NCBI GenBank assembly: GCA_012842325.1
Contig: DUTA01000067.1
Span: forward strand, 1 to 15,372
DNA: 15,372 nt
Direction: 5' to 3'
Source of the DNA: Bacillota bacterium
Lineage (GTDB): Bacteria > Bacillota > DTU030
A model generated the notes under the pieces. The model worked only from the letters and a program-made list of their open reading frames with translations. It was not told the DNA's origin and ran no database searches. Made by a program: the position numbers and the translations under genes. Shown here in pieces: positions 6,280-13,051 of the stretch (positions are counted from its first letter, which is position 1; each line of letters starts with the position of its first letter).

Positions 6280-6306
6280 AACAACGGGGGCCCTGCCCCC
6301 GTTGTT
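6280..6306 (+). terminator. Hairpin terminator after the TIM-barrel gene
   Basis: AACAACGGGGGC (6280-6291) pairs perfectly with GCCCCCGTTGTT (6295-6306) around a 3-base loop, starting at the base after the stop codon. The following CCCTTTC is a poor T-run, so termination may be weak or bidirectional. Confidence 0.7.
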
Positions 6307-6331
6307 CCCTTTCAAGGATGCAATTCTCTAC

Positions 6332-6354
6332 CCGCCCTATCCCGGATAGGGCGG
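6332..6354. repeat. Perfect 10-bp hairpin
   Basis: CCGCCCTATC (6332-6341) pairs with GATAGGGCGG (6345-6354) around a CCG loop. No T-run follows on either strand. It is one of four hairpins in the 200-base gap between two convergent genes. Confidence 0.6.
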
Positions 6355-6378
6355 ATTCCTGAACCTGTTTCTTCCCGG

Positions 6379-6395
6379 CCCGGTTTCAAACCGGG
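6379..6395. repeat. Short hairpin with near-zero loop
   Basis: CCCGGTTT (6379-6386) and AAACCGGG (6388-6395) are complementary around a single base, so in RNA about six pairs would form with a five-base loop. As DNA it is an almost perfect palindrome and could equally be a protein site. Confidence 0.5.
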
Positions 6396-6434
6396 ACAAT
6401 TGATGACCCGGAGGGTACCCCTGCCCCAAAGTTT

Positions 6435-6465
6435 AAACCGCCATCACCAGGGTGACGGCGGTTTT
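6435..6465 (-). terminator. Hairpin, possible terminator of the small minus-strand gene
   Basis: AAACCGCC (6435-6442) pairs with GGCGGTTT (6457-6464), and inside that TCACC (6444-6448) with GGTGA (6451-6455), with one A/C mismatch. It lies 17 bases beyond the stop of the gene at 6482-6667. There is only a short T tract on the minus side (GGTTTAAACTTT), so its strength is uncertain; it could serve both strands. Confidence 0.5.
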
Positions 6466-6481
6466 GCCTGTTTGCCCTTCC

Positions 6482-6667
6482 CTAACTGACATCGGTAAGT
6501 ATACGCCGCTCCAGCTTCCGAACAGCTTCCGTGGGGCTTTTGCCGACTTCTTCGCGGAAACCGGCCCCGGTGCAATAGGCAACCCAACGCTTGGCAGGCG
6601 CATTCCTGGGTTCCAATGCTACTTCAATGACATATTCCCTGCCATTGATTCGACGTCTTAATTCCAT
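6482..6667 (-). CDS. Small hypothetical protein with its own promoter
   Basis: A 61-residue basic protein that I do not recognise. It begins MELRRRINGREYVIEVALEP and continues with RWVAYCTGAGFREEVGKSPT and an EAVRKLERRIL helix. The pattern of two to three strands (REYVIEVALE, RWVAYCTG) and then a helix suggests a small beta-beta-alpha fold of the HicB-like or dsRBD-like kind; that is speculation. There is no signal peptide or membrane segment. Evidence that it is real: AAGGAGGTAA 12 bases before the ATG, a near-consensus promoter at 6730-6758 and a hairpin after the stop. It stands alone between two longer units, with no obvious partner. Confidence 0.72.
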   Translation of the reverse strand: MELRRRINGREYVIEVALEPRNAPAKRWVAYCTGAGFREEVGKSPTEAVRKLERRILTDVS

Positions 6668-6729
6668 TGCCCAGCGTTACCTCCTTCCATATATTCTTCT
6701 TGTTCTTACAATTTTTGCGACTACTTTAT

Positions 6730-6758
6730 ATTATATACCAAAATACACCGGATCACAA
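6730..6758 (-). promoter_or_regulatory. Near-consensus sigma-A promoter
   Basis: On the minus strand TTGTGA (6758-6753) is followed after exactly 17 bp by a perfect TATAAT (6735-6730). A start near 6723 would give a leader of about 55 bases before the 61-residue gene. The promoter lies just beyond the stop codon of the lipoprotein gene, so the small gene can be expressed independently of it. It is the best-matching promoter in the window. Confidence 0.8.
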
Positions 6759-6782
6759 GATCAGACCATTTATCGTTTAGTC

Positions 6783-8351
6783 TTATGGCAGGGTAAGGAT
6801 TTCTACGTAGAGGGGATAGGAAGGGTCACTGCTGTCTCCCCGCACATAAACCAGCCGGTCTGCCCGGCATTGGAAACTGTTCTTCCAGCCGCCGTTATTT
6901 GTCAGTTGTATGGGCCGTCCCCCGGGGTCGACGGCATAGATCTCCGTATACAATTCTCCCTTGCCTTCATCCGCCAGGACCCTGCCGACAAGGATCTGCC
7001 CCTTGTGCCACAGTACCGGCTCATCGATGGCTTCCTGGATGGTAAAGAGCACCCTTTCTTTCTGCCTGTCGATCACAAGAAGGGAGGAACTGCCGTCGGC
7101 CTCATAGCGGTACAGGCAAATCTGTTCCCCGGTGGGGGACCAACCGGCCAGGGAAAACCATTCTCCCTCCAGGGAAGTCAACTGGCGCAGTTCGCCCGTT
7201 TCCAAATCCGCCTCCCAAAGACCTTCCCAGCTAAAATCCGCCCCCCAGGGACTTGCATTCTCCTCTTCCCAGCGGGCCGACAAAAAAGCGAGGCGCCGGT
7301 CATCGGGGGACCACACCGGTGCTCCCACCTGCCCCCCCGGCACCCCGTACCGGGAGAGGGAGTTGTCCGGGAGGGAAAAGACGTTGAGAAATGTCGCGGG
7401 AGGGAGGGCGCCATCTTCCGCCATGTACAGGTCATAACCTCCCTGTTGCCTTACTCCCGTCAGGAAGGCCAACTTTTCATCGGTGGAGGACCAAAGGGGA
7501 AAGAAATGATAATCGGCACTGGCAATTATCTGTTTCTCCTGCCCCGTCCTGGTATCCAGGAGGAAGAGGCCATTCTTATCGTCTACCACCTGGTAGTAGA
7601 CAACATAGCGGCCTGTCGGGGAAAAGGATACCTGGAAAAGACCGTTCCTCTGGGGAAGCCCCCTGCGCACCAATCCCTTCTCCCCTGTCTCCCCATCAAT
7701 CCGCCACAGTTCCCCCGTCCTGTGGACCAGGAGGTAACCATCGGCGGTCAGTTTTAATTGGCCCAGGCCAATCTGACCACCGGGCAACCAGGCTACTTCC
7801 CGGGCGGACATTTCTTCAATCCGGCCGATAAAAATCCCGTTAGAGCCGGAATAGGGGCCGCTGGTCTGGGGGCTGTCCACGGCATAATACAGTTTTTCAC
7901 CTTCCGGAGACCAGCCCAGCAACTGCAGGCTGAGAAAGCCCTCTTCCGGCGGCGGCGGTTCAATGGTCAGAACCCGTTCCAGCCGGCCGCTGTCATAATC
8001 AAGGATCCATATGCCATAGCCGTCGCGGTAGCCGCTGAGGGCCAACTTTTTCCCGTCCGGCGACCATTCCAGCTGGGGTAAGATTCCGAAAAAGGGCCCC
8101 AGGGTATACAAATTTCCACTGCCGCTTTGCTCAACCTGCTCCTCCCTGCCGGCTTCCGGCTCCGGGAAAGGGGCAAGGGGAAAGGTTCCACCATCACCCT
8201 CCGCCGGGGGCACAGCCCCAGCGCTGGGCTCCCCCCCCGTCTCGATCCCCTGCGGGGGCTGTTCAACCCCGGGAGGCTCTCCATTCCTGCACCCTGCAAG
8301 GAGCAGCAGGCAAAGGAGCAGCAAAAAGAATGAATAAGTGCGCCCCGACAT
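6783..8351 (-). CDS. Lipoprotein with a TolB-like/WD40-like beta-propeller
   Basis: A 522-residue exported protein. The N-terminus is a lipoprotein signal with lipobox LAGC (Cys21), so it should be anchored on the outer face of the cytoplasmic membrane. Residues 22-80 are a Pro/Glu/Gly-rich linker. The rest contains propeller blades marked by WSPDG-type motifs at 96-100, 147-151, 243-247, 287-291, 347-351 and 404-408, each followed by a hydrophobic strand. Six blades are clear and one more is likely. This is the PD40/TolB C-terminal type of fold; no catalytic domain is present, so a binding or sensing role is inferred. The ATG at 8351 is placed by the signal peptide; GAGAGGG upstream is a modest ribosome binding site. 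It may follow the PH-like gene 83 bases upstream in one transcript. Confidence 0.85.
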   Translation of the reverse strand: MSGRTYSFFLLLLCLLLLAGCRNGEPPGVEQPPQGIETGGEPSAGAVPPAEGDGGTFPLAPFPEPEAGREEQVEQSGSGNLYTLGPFFGILPQLEWSPDGKKLALSGYRDGYGIWILDYDSGRLERVLTIEPPPPEEGFLSLQLLGWSPEGEKLYYAVDSPQTSGPYSGSNGIFIGRIEEMSAREVAWLPGGQIGLGQLKLTADGYLLVHRTGELWRIDGETGEKGLVRRGLPQRNGLFQVSFSPTGRYVVYYQVVDDKNGLFLLDTRTGQEKQIIASADYHFFPLWSSTDEKLAFLTGVRQQGGYDLYMAEDGALPPATFLNVFSLPDNSLSRYGVPGGQVGAPVWSPDDRRLAFLSARWEEENASPWGADFSWEGLWEADLETGELRQLTSLEGEWFSLAGWSPTGEQICLYRYEADGSSSLLVIDRQKERVLFTIQEAIDEPVLWHKGQILVGRVLADEGKGELYTEIYAVDPGGRPIQLTNNGGWKNSFQCRADRLVYVRGDSSDPSYPLYVEILTLP

Positions 8352-8434
8352 CTGTCAATCCCTCTCCTCCGGTAACCTTCTCCCTCTATTGTAACTGCCC
8401 GCTGCCCTCCCGGGGGTAAAAAAATTGTAAATTT

Positions 8435-8785
8435 TTAGCCTCCGAGCAAACCCAGGAGTTTTTTGTAAACCTGAGCCTGAAGCTCTTTTTTTCCCCTGAA
8501 ATCTATTTTGGCCAACCTGCCTCCTTCGCCTTCCAGGAGCAAAATGTTGCCCGCCACCCTAATGAGCTTCACTTCCCCCAGGAAGAAAACTTTAGCACCT
8601 ATACCCAATATTCCCCTTTGCAAGAAATATATGCGGCGATTTGTAACCACCACAGCCTGCCTGGGCGTAAGCTGCAGTGAGATCACCGTCAGTTCCGCCA
8701 GGTCCACCCGCCGGCGGAGGGCAGCGGCAAAAGGGGGGGCAAGCTCTTCCAGGAGCGCAAACACACCATCCACCCCAATCTCCAT
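8435..8785 (-). CDS. Small protein with a bacterial PH-like domain
   Basis: A 116-residue protein. An N-terminal helical part (about 7-30) is followed by a run of short strands: ELTVISLQLTPRQAVVVTNR, RIYFLQRG, KVFFLGEVKLIRVAG, NILLLEGEG and RLAKIDF, ending in a helix. The TNRRIYF-to-F-x-x-E-V-x-x-I pattern resembles bacterial PH domains of the YokE kind. There is no signal peptide or membrane segment. The ATG at 8785 has no ribosome binding site and follows a terminator directly. A GTG at 8773 has GGAG 6 bases before it and may be the true start. A possible promoter (TTGTCA at 8814-8809, 16 bp, TACAAT at 8792-8787) would start transcription near 8780, which favours the GTG. Function unknown. 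Confidence 0.7.
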   Translation of the reverse strand: MEIGVDGVFALLEELAPPFAAALRRRVDLAELTVISLQLTPRQAVVVTNRRIYFLQRGILGIGAKVFFLGEVKLIRVAGNILLLEGEGGRLAKIDFRGKKELQAQVYKKLLGLLGG

Positions 8786-8791
8786 AATTGT

Positions 8792-8820
8792 AAAAAAAGA
8801 AGCTGTTATGACAACAGCTT
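8792..8820 (-). terminator. Intrinsic terminator after the ferredoxin gene
   Basis: On the minus strand AAGCTGTT (8820-8813), a 5-base loop and AACAGCTT (8807-8800) form a perfect 8-bp stem followed by C and seven T (8798-8792). It ends the ferredoxin transcript about 125 bases after that gene. The 160 bases between the two genes otherwise hold only a 5-bp hairpin (8865-8879) and a second copy of ACAACAGCTTC (8922-8932). Confidence 0.9.
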
Positions 8821-8945
8821 CAAAACACCAGGAAAGCTCGATTAATCAATAACAACAAAGCCCCCTGTCTTCACGACAGACAGCCCAACCAACCCTTTTC
8901 TCCTGATCTGAAAGCCGCTTTACAACAGCTTCTGACAGGGTCCGA

Positions 8946-9116
8946 TTATTCCTCGGGTGTCGGCGCTCCCACAGGGCAGACGTCGGCACAGGTGCCGCAA
9001 TCGATGCAGAGCTCAGGATCGATCACAAAGATGTCACCTTCGCTGATAGCTTCCACGGGGCACTCCTGCTGACAGGCACCACATGCGATGCACTCATCAG
9101 AAATGCGGTAGGCCAT
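8946..9116 (-). CDS. 2[4Fe-4S] ferredoxin
   Basis: A small soluble electron carrier of the clostridial type, with 56 residues. Two binding motifs are complete: Cys9, Cys12, Cys15, Cys19-Pro and Cys37, Cys40, Cys43, Cys47-Pro, i.e. C-x2-C-x2-C-x3-CP twice, so two low-potential [4Fe-4S] clusters are expected. In anaerobic Clostridia such proteins carry electrons for pyruvate:ferredoxin oxidoreductase, hydrogenase or CO dehydrogenase. The start is ATG 9116, which has GGAGGTG 6 bases upstream; the frame continues five codons further to another ATG that has no such site. The gene is probably monocistronic, divergent from the PgpA-like gene and closed by the terminator at 8792-8820. Confidence 0.96.
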   Translation of the reverse strand: MAYRISDECIACGACQQECPVEAISEGDIFVIDPELCIDCGTCADVCPVGAPTPEE

Positions 9117-9254
9117 GTAGTACACCTCCATTTGTTTGGTAGTAACTCCACATATATATTCGCACTCACCGGGGGAATTCCTCTTTTGCCCAGAAAAATA
9201 TTAGCAACAGGAAAATAACCGTAGCTAATCAACCCCAACAGGCCATTTATGTAG

Positions 9255-9260
9255 TATAAT
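9255..9260 (+). promoter_or_regulatory. Possible -10 element for the PgpA-like gene
   Basis: A perfect TATAAT lies 50 bases upstream of the preferred start. No -35 is recognisable at 16-18 bp and there is no TG extension, so only the hexamer supports it. Confidence 0.4.
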
Positions 9261-9310
9261 GGTAGTCATATACGCCAGGAAATTAATTGGCCAAAAAGGG
9301 GGTGAGAATC

Positions 9311-9826
9311 TTGGACAAAGGCCAAAACACAGATAACCGCGCTATTACCATCAAACTTTTGCAACAAAGGGGAGTAAGCATAGAAGATATAGCCAGGCTG
9401 GTACTGGAACTACAAAAGGGCTATTATCCCGACCTGACCTGCGAAGAATGCCTCGATAGCGTTCTTAGGGTATTAAACAAAAGGGAAGTACAAAACGCCA
9501 TTCTCACAGGGATTACTCTGGATATGCTCACAGAAAAAAATCTCATTGATGAACCCCTTGCCTCCATCCTCCGCAACGACGATAGCCTCTACGGCATTGA
9601 TGAAATCCTGTCTTTGAGCATTGTCAATGTTTATGGTTCTATAGGTCTTACCAATTTTGGTTACCTTGATAAGGTCAAACCGGGGATCATCGGCAGCATC
9701 AACGACAAGAAAAACAGTGCAAAAAACAGGGTCAATACCTTCCTGGATGATATTGTCGCAGCTATTGCCGCCGCCGCTTCGGCCCGCATTGCCCACCGGG
9801 TCAGGGCGGTGCCAACCGATGACTGA
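9311..9826 (+). CDS. Phosphatidylglycerophosphatase A-related protein (YutG-like)
   Basis: PgpA-family proteins remove phosphate from phosphatidylglycerophosphate to make phosphatidylglycerol; the Bacillus member YutG belongs here. This protein has 171 residues from the chosen start. Characteristic blocks are GVSIEDIARLVLELQKGY, EECLDSVLRVLNKREVQNAI, LYGIDEILSLSIVNVYGSIG, FGYLDKVKPGII and TFLDDIVAAIAAAASARIAH, the last with paired Asp. It is the soluble Firmicute form without the transmembrane segments of E. coli PgpA. The start TTG 9311 is preferred because GGGGGTGA lies 6 bases before it; a TTG at 9287 in the same frame has only AGGA. It converges on the CapA-like gene with three bases between the two stops and no visible terminator. 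Confidence 0.88.
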   Translation: MDKGQNTDNRAITIKLLQQRGVSIEDIARLVLELQKGYYPDLTCEECLDSVLRVLNKREVQNAILTGITLDMLTEKNLIDEPLASILRNDDSLYGIDEILSLSIVNVYGSIGLTNFGYLDKVKPGIIGSINDKKNSAKNRVNTFLDDIVAAIAAAASARIAHRVRAVPTDD

Positions 9827-9829
9827 TAA

Positions 9830-11026
9830 TTAGAATCCCTCCCTCAACCTTACCCCGCCCTCCGGGGCCACCCAGGAGACGGTTTCTTCCCATACCTCCC
9901 GCAGGCGGCGCCAGTCCGCCTCGGTTAAGTAGGGGTCGGACCCGTTTTCCCAGGCCAGCAGTGCTTCCTGGACGGGGAGAACCCTGTATTTTAACCTGCC
10001 GTCTACCCGGTACCGGTGTACCCAGGTGGGGATATATTCCACCGCCTTGATCCCCTTCTCATTCCTGGTTAAATTCTTTTCCAGGGTCACAAAAAGGATC
10101 ATCCCGCTATCCTGGTACCGGTCCCGCTGGTTGGAAATAAAATTGCCCTGGGAGTAGGCCACGACCCGCTGGCCGTCCTCCCCGGAAAACACCTTTACCG
10201 GCTGCAGGACGTGGGGGTGGCTGCCCAGGATAATATCTGCTCCCCGGGAGAAAAGATAATTCACCAGTTCTTCTTGCTCGGGAGTAGGGCTGCGCTGGTA
10301 TTCGTTCCCAAAATGCAGCAGGACAACAATCCAATCGGCTCCCCCTTCCCTGGCCCTGATCAGGTCCTGGGCCATCTCTTCCCAGTCGATCAGTTTAACC
10401 AGATATTCCTTTCCTTCCGGCAGGGGAATCCCATTGGTTCCGTAGGTATAGGCAAGGAAGGCCAGGCGTTGACCCTCCCTTTCCAGCATGGTGATACTCT
10501 GCCTCTCCTCCCAACTGCGGTAGGTTCCCACCGCCGTCAAGCCGTGGGCCGCCAGGTGATCCAAAGTGCGCAGCACCCCCTTTTCCCCCCGGTCAAGGGC
10601 ATGATTGTTGGCGGTACTTACCAGATGGAAGCCGGCCCACTTTAAAGCCGCGGCCAATTCAGCCGGACTATTAAAGCGGGGATAACCGGAGTAACCCAGT
10701 TCCGGCCCGGCCAGGGTTGTTTCCAGATTGGCCACCGCAATATCGGCAGCGGCCAGCAGGGGCTTAACCGGAACAAAGCAAGGGGTAAAATCGTATTCCC
10801 CCCGTTCCGGGTCAAAGGCTGCCTTCACCTGGGGCATATGGGCCATGATATCACCGACACTGGCAAGGGTAATGGTGGTGATAACCTCCGGCGGCGGCTC
10901 CGGTTCCACTATGGCCACGGGCTCCGTGGTTACCTGTACGGCAGGTTCCTTGTCCAACCAGAGGAGGCCGAGCAGCACCAAGGTGGCCAGGAGGACCAGG
11001 GCGGCCAGGATAACGTTCTTTTTCAT
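9830..11026 (-). CDS. CapA-family protein (metallophosphatase-like, poly-gamma-glutamate synthesis type)
   Basis: A 398-residue membrane-anchored extracellular protein. Residues 1-24 form a hydrophobic anchor with no lipobox, followed by a Pro/Glu/Val linker to about 50. The CapA/PgsA domain shows GDIMAH (58-63), NLETTL (100-105), STANNHALDRG (137-147), LLHFGNEY (236-243), GSHPH (268-272) and YSQGNF, the Asp/Asn/His set expected of a calcineurin-like metal centre. Relatives take part in poly-gamma-glutamate capsule synthesis, but no capB or capC ligase genes are nearby, so a capsule role is not supported. A GAGG site lies 8 bases before the ATG. It follows the PepSY gene but is separated from it by a terminator. 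Confidence 0.88.
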   Translation of the reverse strand: MKKNVILAALVLLATLVLLGLLWLDKEPAVQVTTEPVAIVEPEPPPEVITTITLASVGDIMAHMPQVKAAFDPERGEYDFTPCFVPVKPLLAAADIAVANLETTLAGPELGYSGYPRFNSPAELAAALKWAGFHLVSTANNHALDRGEKGVLRTLDHLAAHGLTAVGTYRSWEERQSITMLEREGQRLAFLAYTYGTNGIPLPEGKEYLVKLIDWEEMAQDLIRAREGGADWIVVLLHFGNEYQRSPTPEQEELVNYLFSRGADIILGSHPHVLQPVKVFSGEDGQRVVAYSQGNFISNQRDRYQDSGMILFVTLEKNLTRNEKGIKAVEYIPTWVHRYRVDGRLKYRVLPVQEALLAWENGSDPYLTEADWRRLREVWEETVSWVAPEGGVRLREGF

Positions 11027-11094
11027 GTCTTTTCCTCACCCCCACCGGTAACATTCCCCATTGACGACAATATTCCTCCTTTCCCCGCCCCAGA

Positions 11095-11125
11095 TAAAAA
11101 ATAGAGGCCTGTAGGTACAGACCTC
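11095..11125 (-). terminator. Intrinsic terminator after the PepSY-repeat gene
   Basis: On the minus strand GAGGTCTGTA (11125-11116) pairs with TACAGGCCTC (11113-11104), with one G-T position, around a 2-base gap, and is followed by TATTTTTT (to about 11095). It separates the PepSY gene from the CapA-like gene. Confidence 0.82.
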
Positions 11126-11160
11126 AATAATTATCATAACTGGGAAGCTCTATCTCATAA

Positions 11161-11961
11161 CTAGTAAGCTTTGTCCTGGGCGAGAATACGACCGGTGAAA
11201 GCCCCAATGAGAAAACGCTGGGCATCAGGTGTCCCCATACCGGCCCGGCTGAGGCGAACCTCCCAGAGGAGGGTGTCCCGCTCCAGGACAAGGCCTATCC
11301 CCACCAGCTCGGTCCGGTAATTGACCTGGCTCCGGGCTATGGCAAGGGCCTGTTCCGGAGTAATCTGGGCCACTTGTACCTGACCGTTTTTAATCCTGCC
11401 CCTTTCCACCACCGTACCGTCTTTTTCCCGGATGGTCACATAGATGCGTTCGGCAGGATCGGCACCCCTCTGGGCCATATTGACCGTCCAGAGGCCGGAA
11501 TTTTTCATGTGGGCCGTTGCCTTGACCTCCACAGGCCGGGCCACTTCCCCCCGGGCGATTTCGACGGCCTTCTTCCAGTCTACGGGGCCCGGTTTAGGAG
11601 CTGCAGGAACCTTATTGACCTTATAATCCAAGACCCGGCCCGTCAGCAGGTCCACCATTACCTGATGGATAGTGGTTTCCCCACGGTTCTTTTCCTGCAA
11701 TTTAACCTCCCAGACAACCTTTCCCCAAAGAATGGTCAGGCGCACCGAGGTCAATTCCACCTGCCGGCGGGGAATAAAGTTCCTGGCAATCTTTACCGCT
11801 TCCTCTTCCCCCACCAGCCGCAGCTTAATCTGATGGTGGAGCGCATCCTGGCTGTGCCTTGCCGGCTCAGCTATGACCGGGGAAGCCGCCAAAACTCCCT
11901 GGCCACCGAGAAGAATTATCAGGGCAGTAACCACAAAGATTACGGAAAAACTTCTTTTCAT
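11161..11961 (-). CDS. Secreted protein with three PepSY-like repeats
   Basis: A 266-residue protein with an export signal (basic start, hydrophobic 5-22, likely cleavage after VLA at 25). The mature part is three tandem PepSY-like units: about 49-115 (EEEAVKIARNFI ... VVWEVKL ... VDLLTGRVLDYKV), about 128-193 (DWKKAVEIARGEV ... LWTVNM ... VTIREKDGTVVE) and about 200-266 (TPEQALAIARSQV ... LLWEVRL ... IGAFTGRILAQDK). Each has an amphipathic helix and then strands ending in a turn. PepSY domains occur in YpeB and in protease propeptides and are thought to inhibit or hold peptidases, but no peptidase is adjacent. The ribosome binding site is weak (GAAGGG). A TATACT at 11992-11987 may be its -10. 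Confidence 0.82.
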   Translation of the reverse strand: MKRSFSVIFVVTALIILLGGQGVLAASPVIAEPARHSQDALHHQIKLRLVGEEEAVKIARNFIPRRQVELTSVRLTILWGKVVWEVKLQEKNRGETTIHQVMVDLLTGRVLDYKVNKVPAAPKPGPVDWKKAVEIARGEVARPVEVKATAHMKNSGLWTVNMAQRGADPAERIYVTIREKDGTVVERGRIKNGQVQVAQITPEQALAIARSQVNYRTELVGIGLVLERDTLLWEVRLSRAGMGTPDAQRFLIGAFTGRILAQDKAY

Positions 11962-12034
11962 CCCATTTCCCTTCTTTCTTCGTTTTAGTATAGTGACTGC
12001 AGCTGCTAATCCAGGTTCCTTTTCTCCCCCCTTT

Positions 12035-12058
12035 CCCCTGTACTACTTTAGACAGGGG
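12035..12058. repeat. 7-bp inverted repeat between ptb and the PepSY gene
   Basis: CCCCTGT (12035-12041) and ACAGGGG (12052-12058) are separated by 10 bases. There is no T-run on either strand, so it is at best a weak terminator for buk-ptb or a site in front of the PepSY gene. The rest of 11962-12133 shows only a possible -10 (TATACT, 11992-11987, minus). Confidence 0.45.
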
Positions 12059-12133
12059 GAGAGAAGCTTAAGTTCCTGGTACTTTCTGGACTGGCATCCG
12101 GAAGAAGGGAAAGGGGAACTCGCCGCAACCCCC

Positions 12134-13051
12134 TTACCGGGCACGGCTGCCGTGATGGACAAGGGAGGCAAAAACCAGGGAACAGAACTTGGAGTAGGCA
12201 GAATCGGCCCGGGAGGGGAGGACAACAGGAGCCCGGCTCCCCATGACGATGCCCGCCATGGTACCCCCGGCCAGGAAGGACAATGATTTACCCAGGACAT
12301 TGCCTGCCTCAATATCCGGCACCAGGAGAATATCGGCCTCACCGGCAACGGGGCTCTTGATCCCCTTCTGGCGGGCGGCCTTCACGTCCACGGCATTATC
12401 CAGGGCCAGGGGACCGTCCACAATGGCTCCCCCTATCTGGCCCCGCTCGGCCATTTTGGCCAAACTGGCCGCATCGACGGTGGCCGGCATCTGGGGATTG
12501 ACAACTTCCACCGCTGCCAGGAGGGCCACCCTGGGCTGGTCATAGCCCAGAGCTTTCACGGCGTCAATGCTGTTCTGCAGGATCTGCATTTTTTGCATCA
12601 GATCCGGGGCAATATTTACTCCCCCGTCGGTCATAAACAGAAGACGGGGAAAATGGGGCAAGTCGAAGGCGGCCACATGACTCAACAGTTTCCCCGTCCG
12701 CAAACCGTAGTCAGGATTTAAGACGGCCTTTAAGAATACGGAAGTGCTCACCATACCCTTCATGACCACGTCTGCTTCACCGCTGCTGACCAGCTCTACC
12801 GCCTTCCGGGCACTGGCCACGGCATCGGGTGCTTCCACCAGGACACAATCATCCAGGGAAAGGCCTATGGTTGCAGCCTGGGCCCGCACCTGGTCTTCCC
12901 GGCCGACCAAATAAGGTATAATGAGGCCCTCCTCCTTGGCCAGCTTTATCCCTTCCTGCACCTCCTTATCTTCCGCCGCCGCCACGGCCACCCGGGCCGG
13001 CGGGTATTCCCTGGCCCTTTCTATTAACTGGGGAAAATCCTTTATTGGCAT
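12134..13051 (-). CDS. ptb: Phosphate butyryltransferase
   Basis: Converts butyryl-CoA and phosphate to butyryl-phosphate and CoA, working with butyrate kinase. The 305 residues are typical of Ptb and shorter than most phosphate acetyltransferases. Motifs seen are VMKGMVSTS (96-104), TDGGVNIAP (141-149), VDGPLALDNA (211-220), VPDIEAGN (244-251) and GSRAPVVLPSRADS (271-284), all shared by the phosphate acetyl/butyryl transferase family. The pairing with buk, rather than ackA, favours butyryl or branched-chain acyl substrates, though some relatives also take acetyl groups. ATG 13051 has GGAGG 8 bases before it and lies inside the end of buk (10-base overlap), so the two are co-translated. No strong terminator follows. 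Confidence 0.93.
   Translation of the reverse strand: MPIKDFPQLIERAREYPPARVAVAAAEDKEVQEGIKLAKEEGLIIPYLVGREDQVRAQAATIGLSLDDCVLVEAPDAVASARKAVELVSSGEADVVMKGMVSTSVFLKAVLNPDYGLRTGKLLSHVAAFDLPHFPRLLFMTDGGVNIAPDLMQKMQILQNSIDAVKALGYDQPRVALLAAVEVVNPQMPATVDAASLAKMAERGQIGGAIVDGPLALDNAVDVKAARQKGIKSPVAGEADILLVPDIEAGNVLGKSLSFLAGGTMAGIVMGSRAPVVLPSRADSAYSKFCSLVFASLVHHGSRAR

Noticed and set aside
5371..6315. 314-codon minus-strand frame opposite the TIM-barrel gene
   Set aside because: Shadow frame caused by codon bias of the plus-strand gene, with no ribosome binding site; its end overlaps the terminator.
6591..7757. 388-codon plus-strand frame opposite the lipoprotein gene
   Set aside because: The product is Pro/Gly-rich with no fold. 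The minus strand encodes a complete lipoprotein with signal and propeller motifs, and the frame begins inside another minus-strand gene.
8411..8437. AAATT/AATTT hairpin with T-run after the PH-like gene
   Set aside because: The stem is AT-only and short, too weak to call a terminator.
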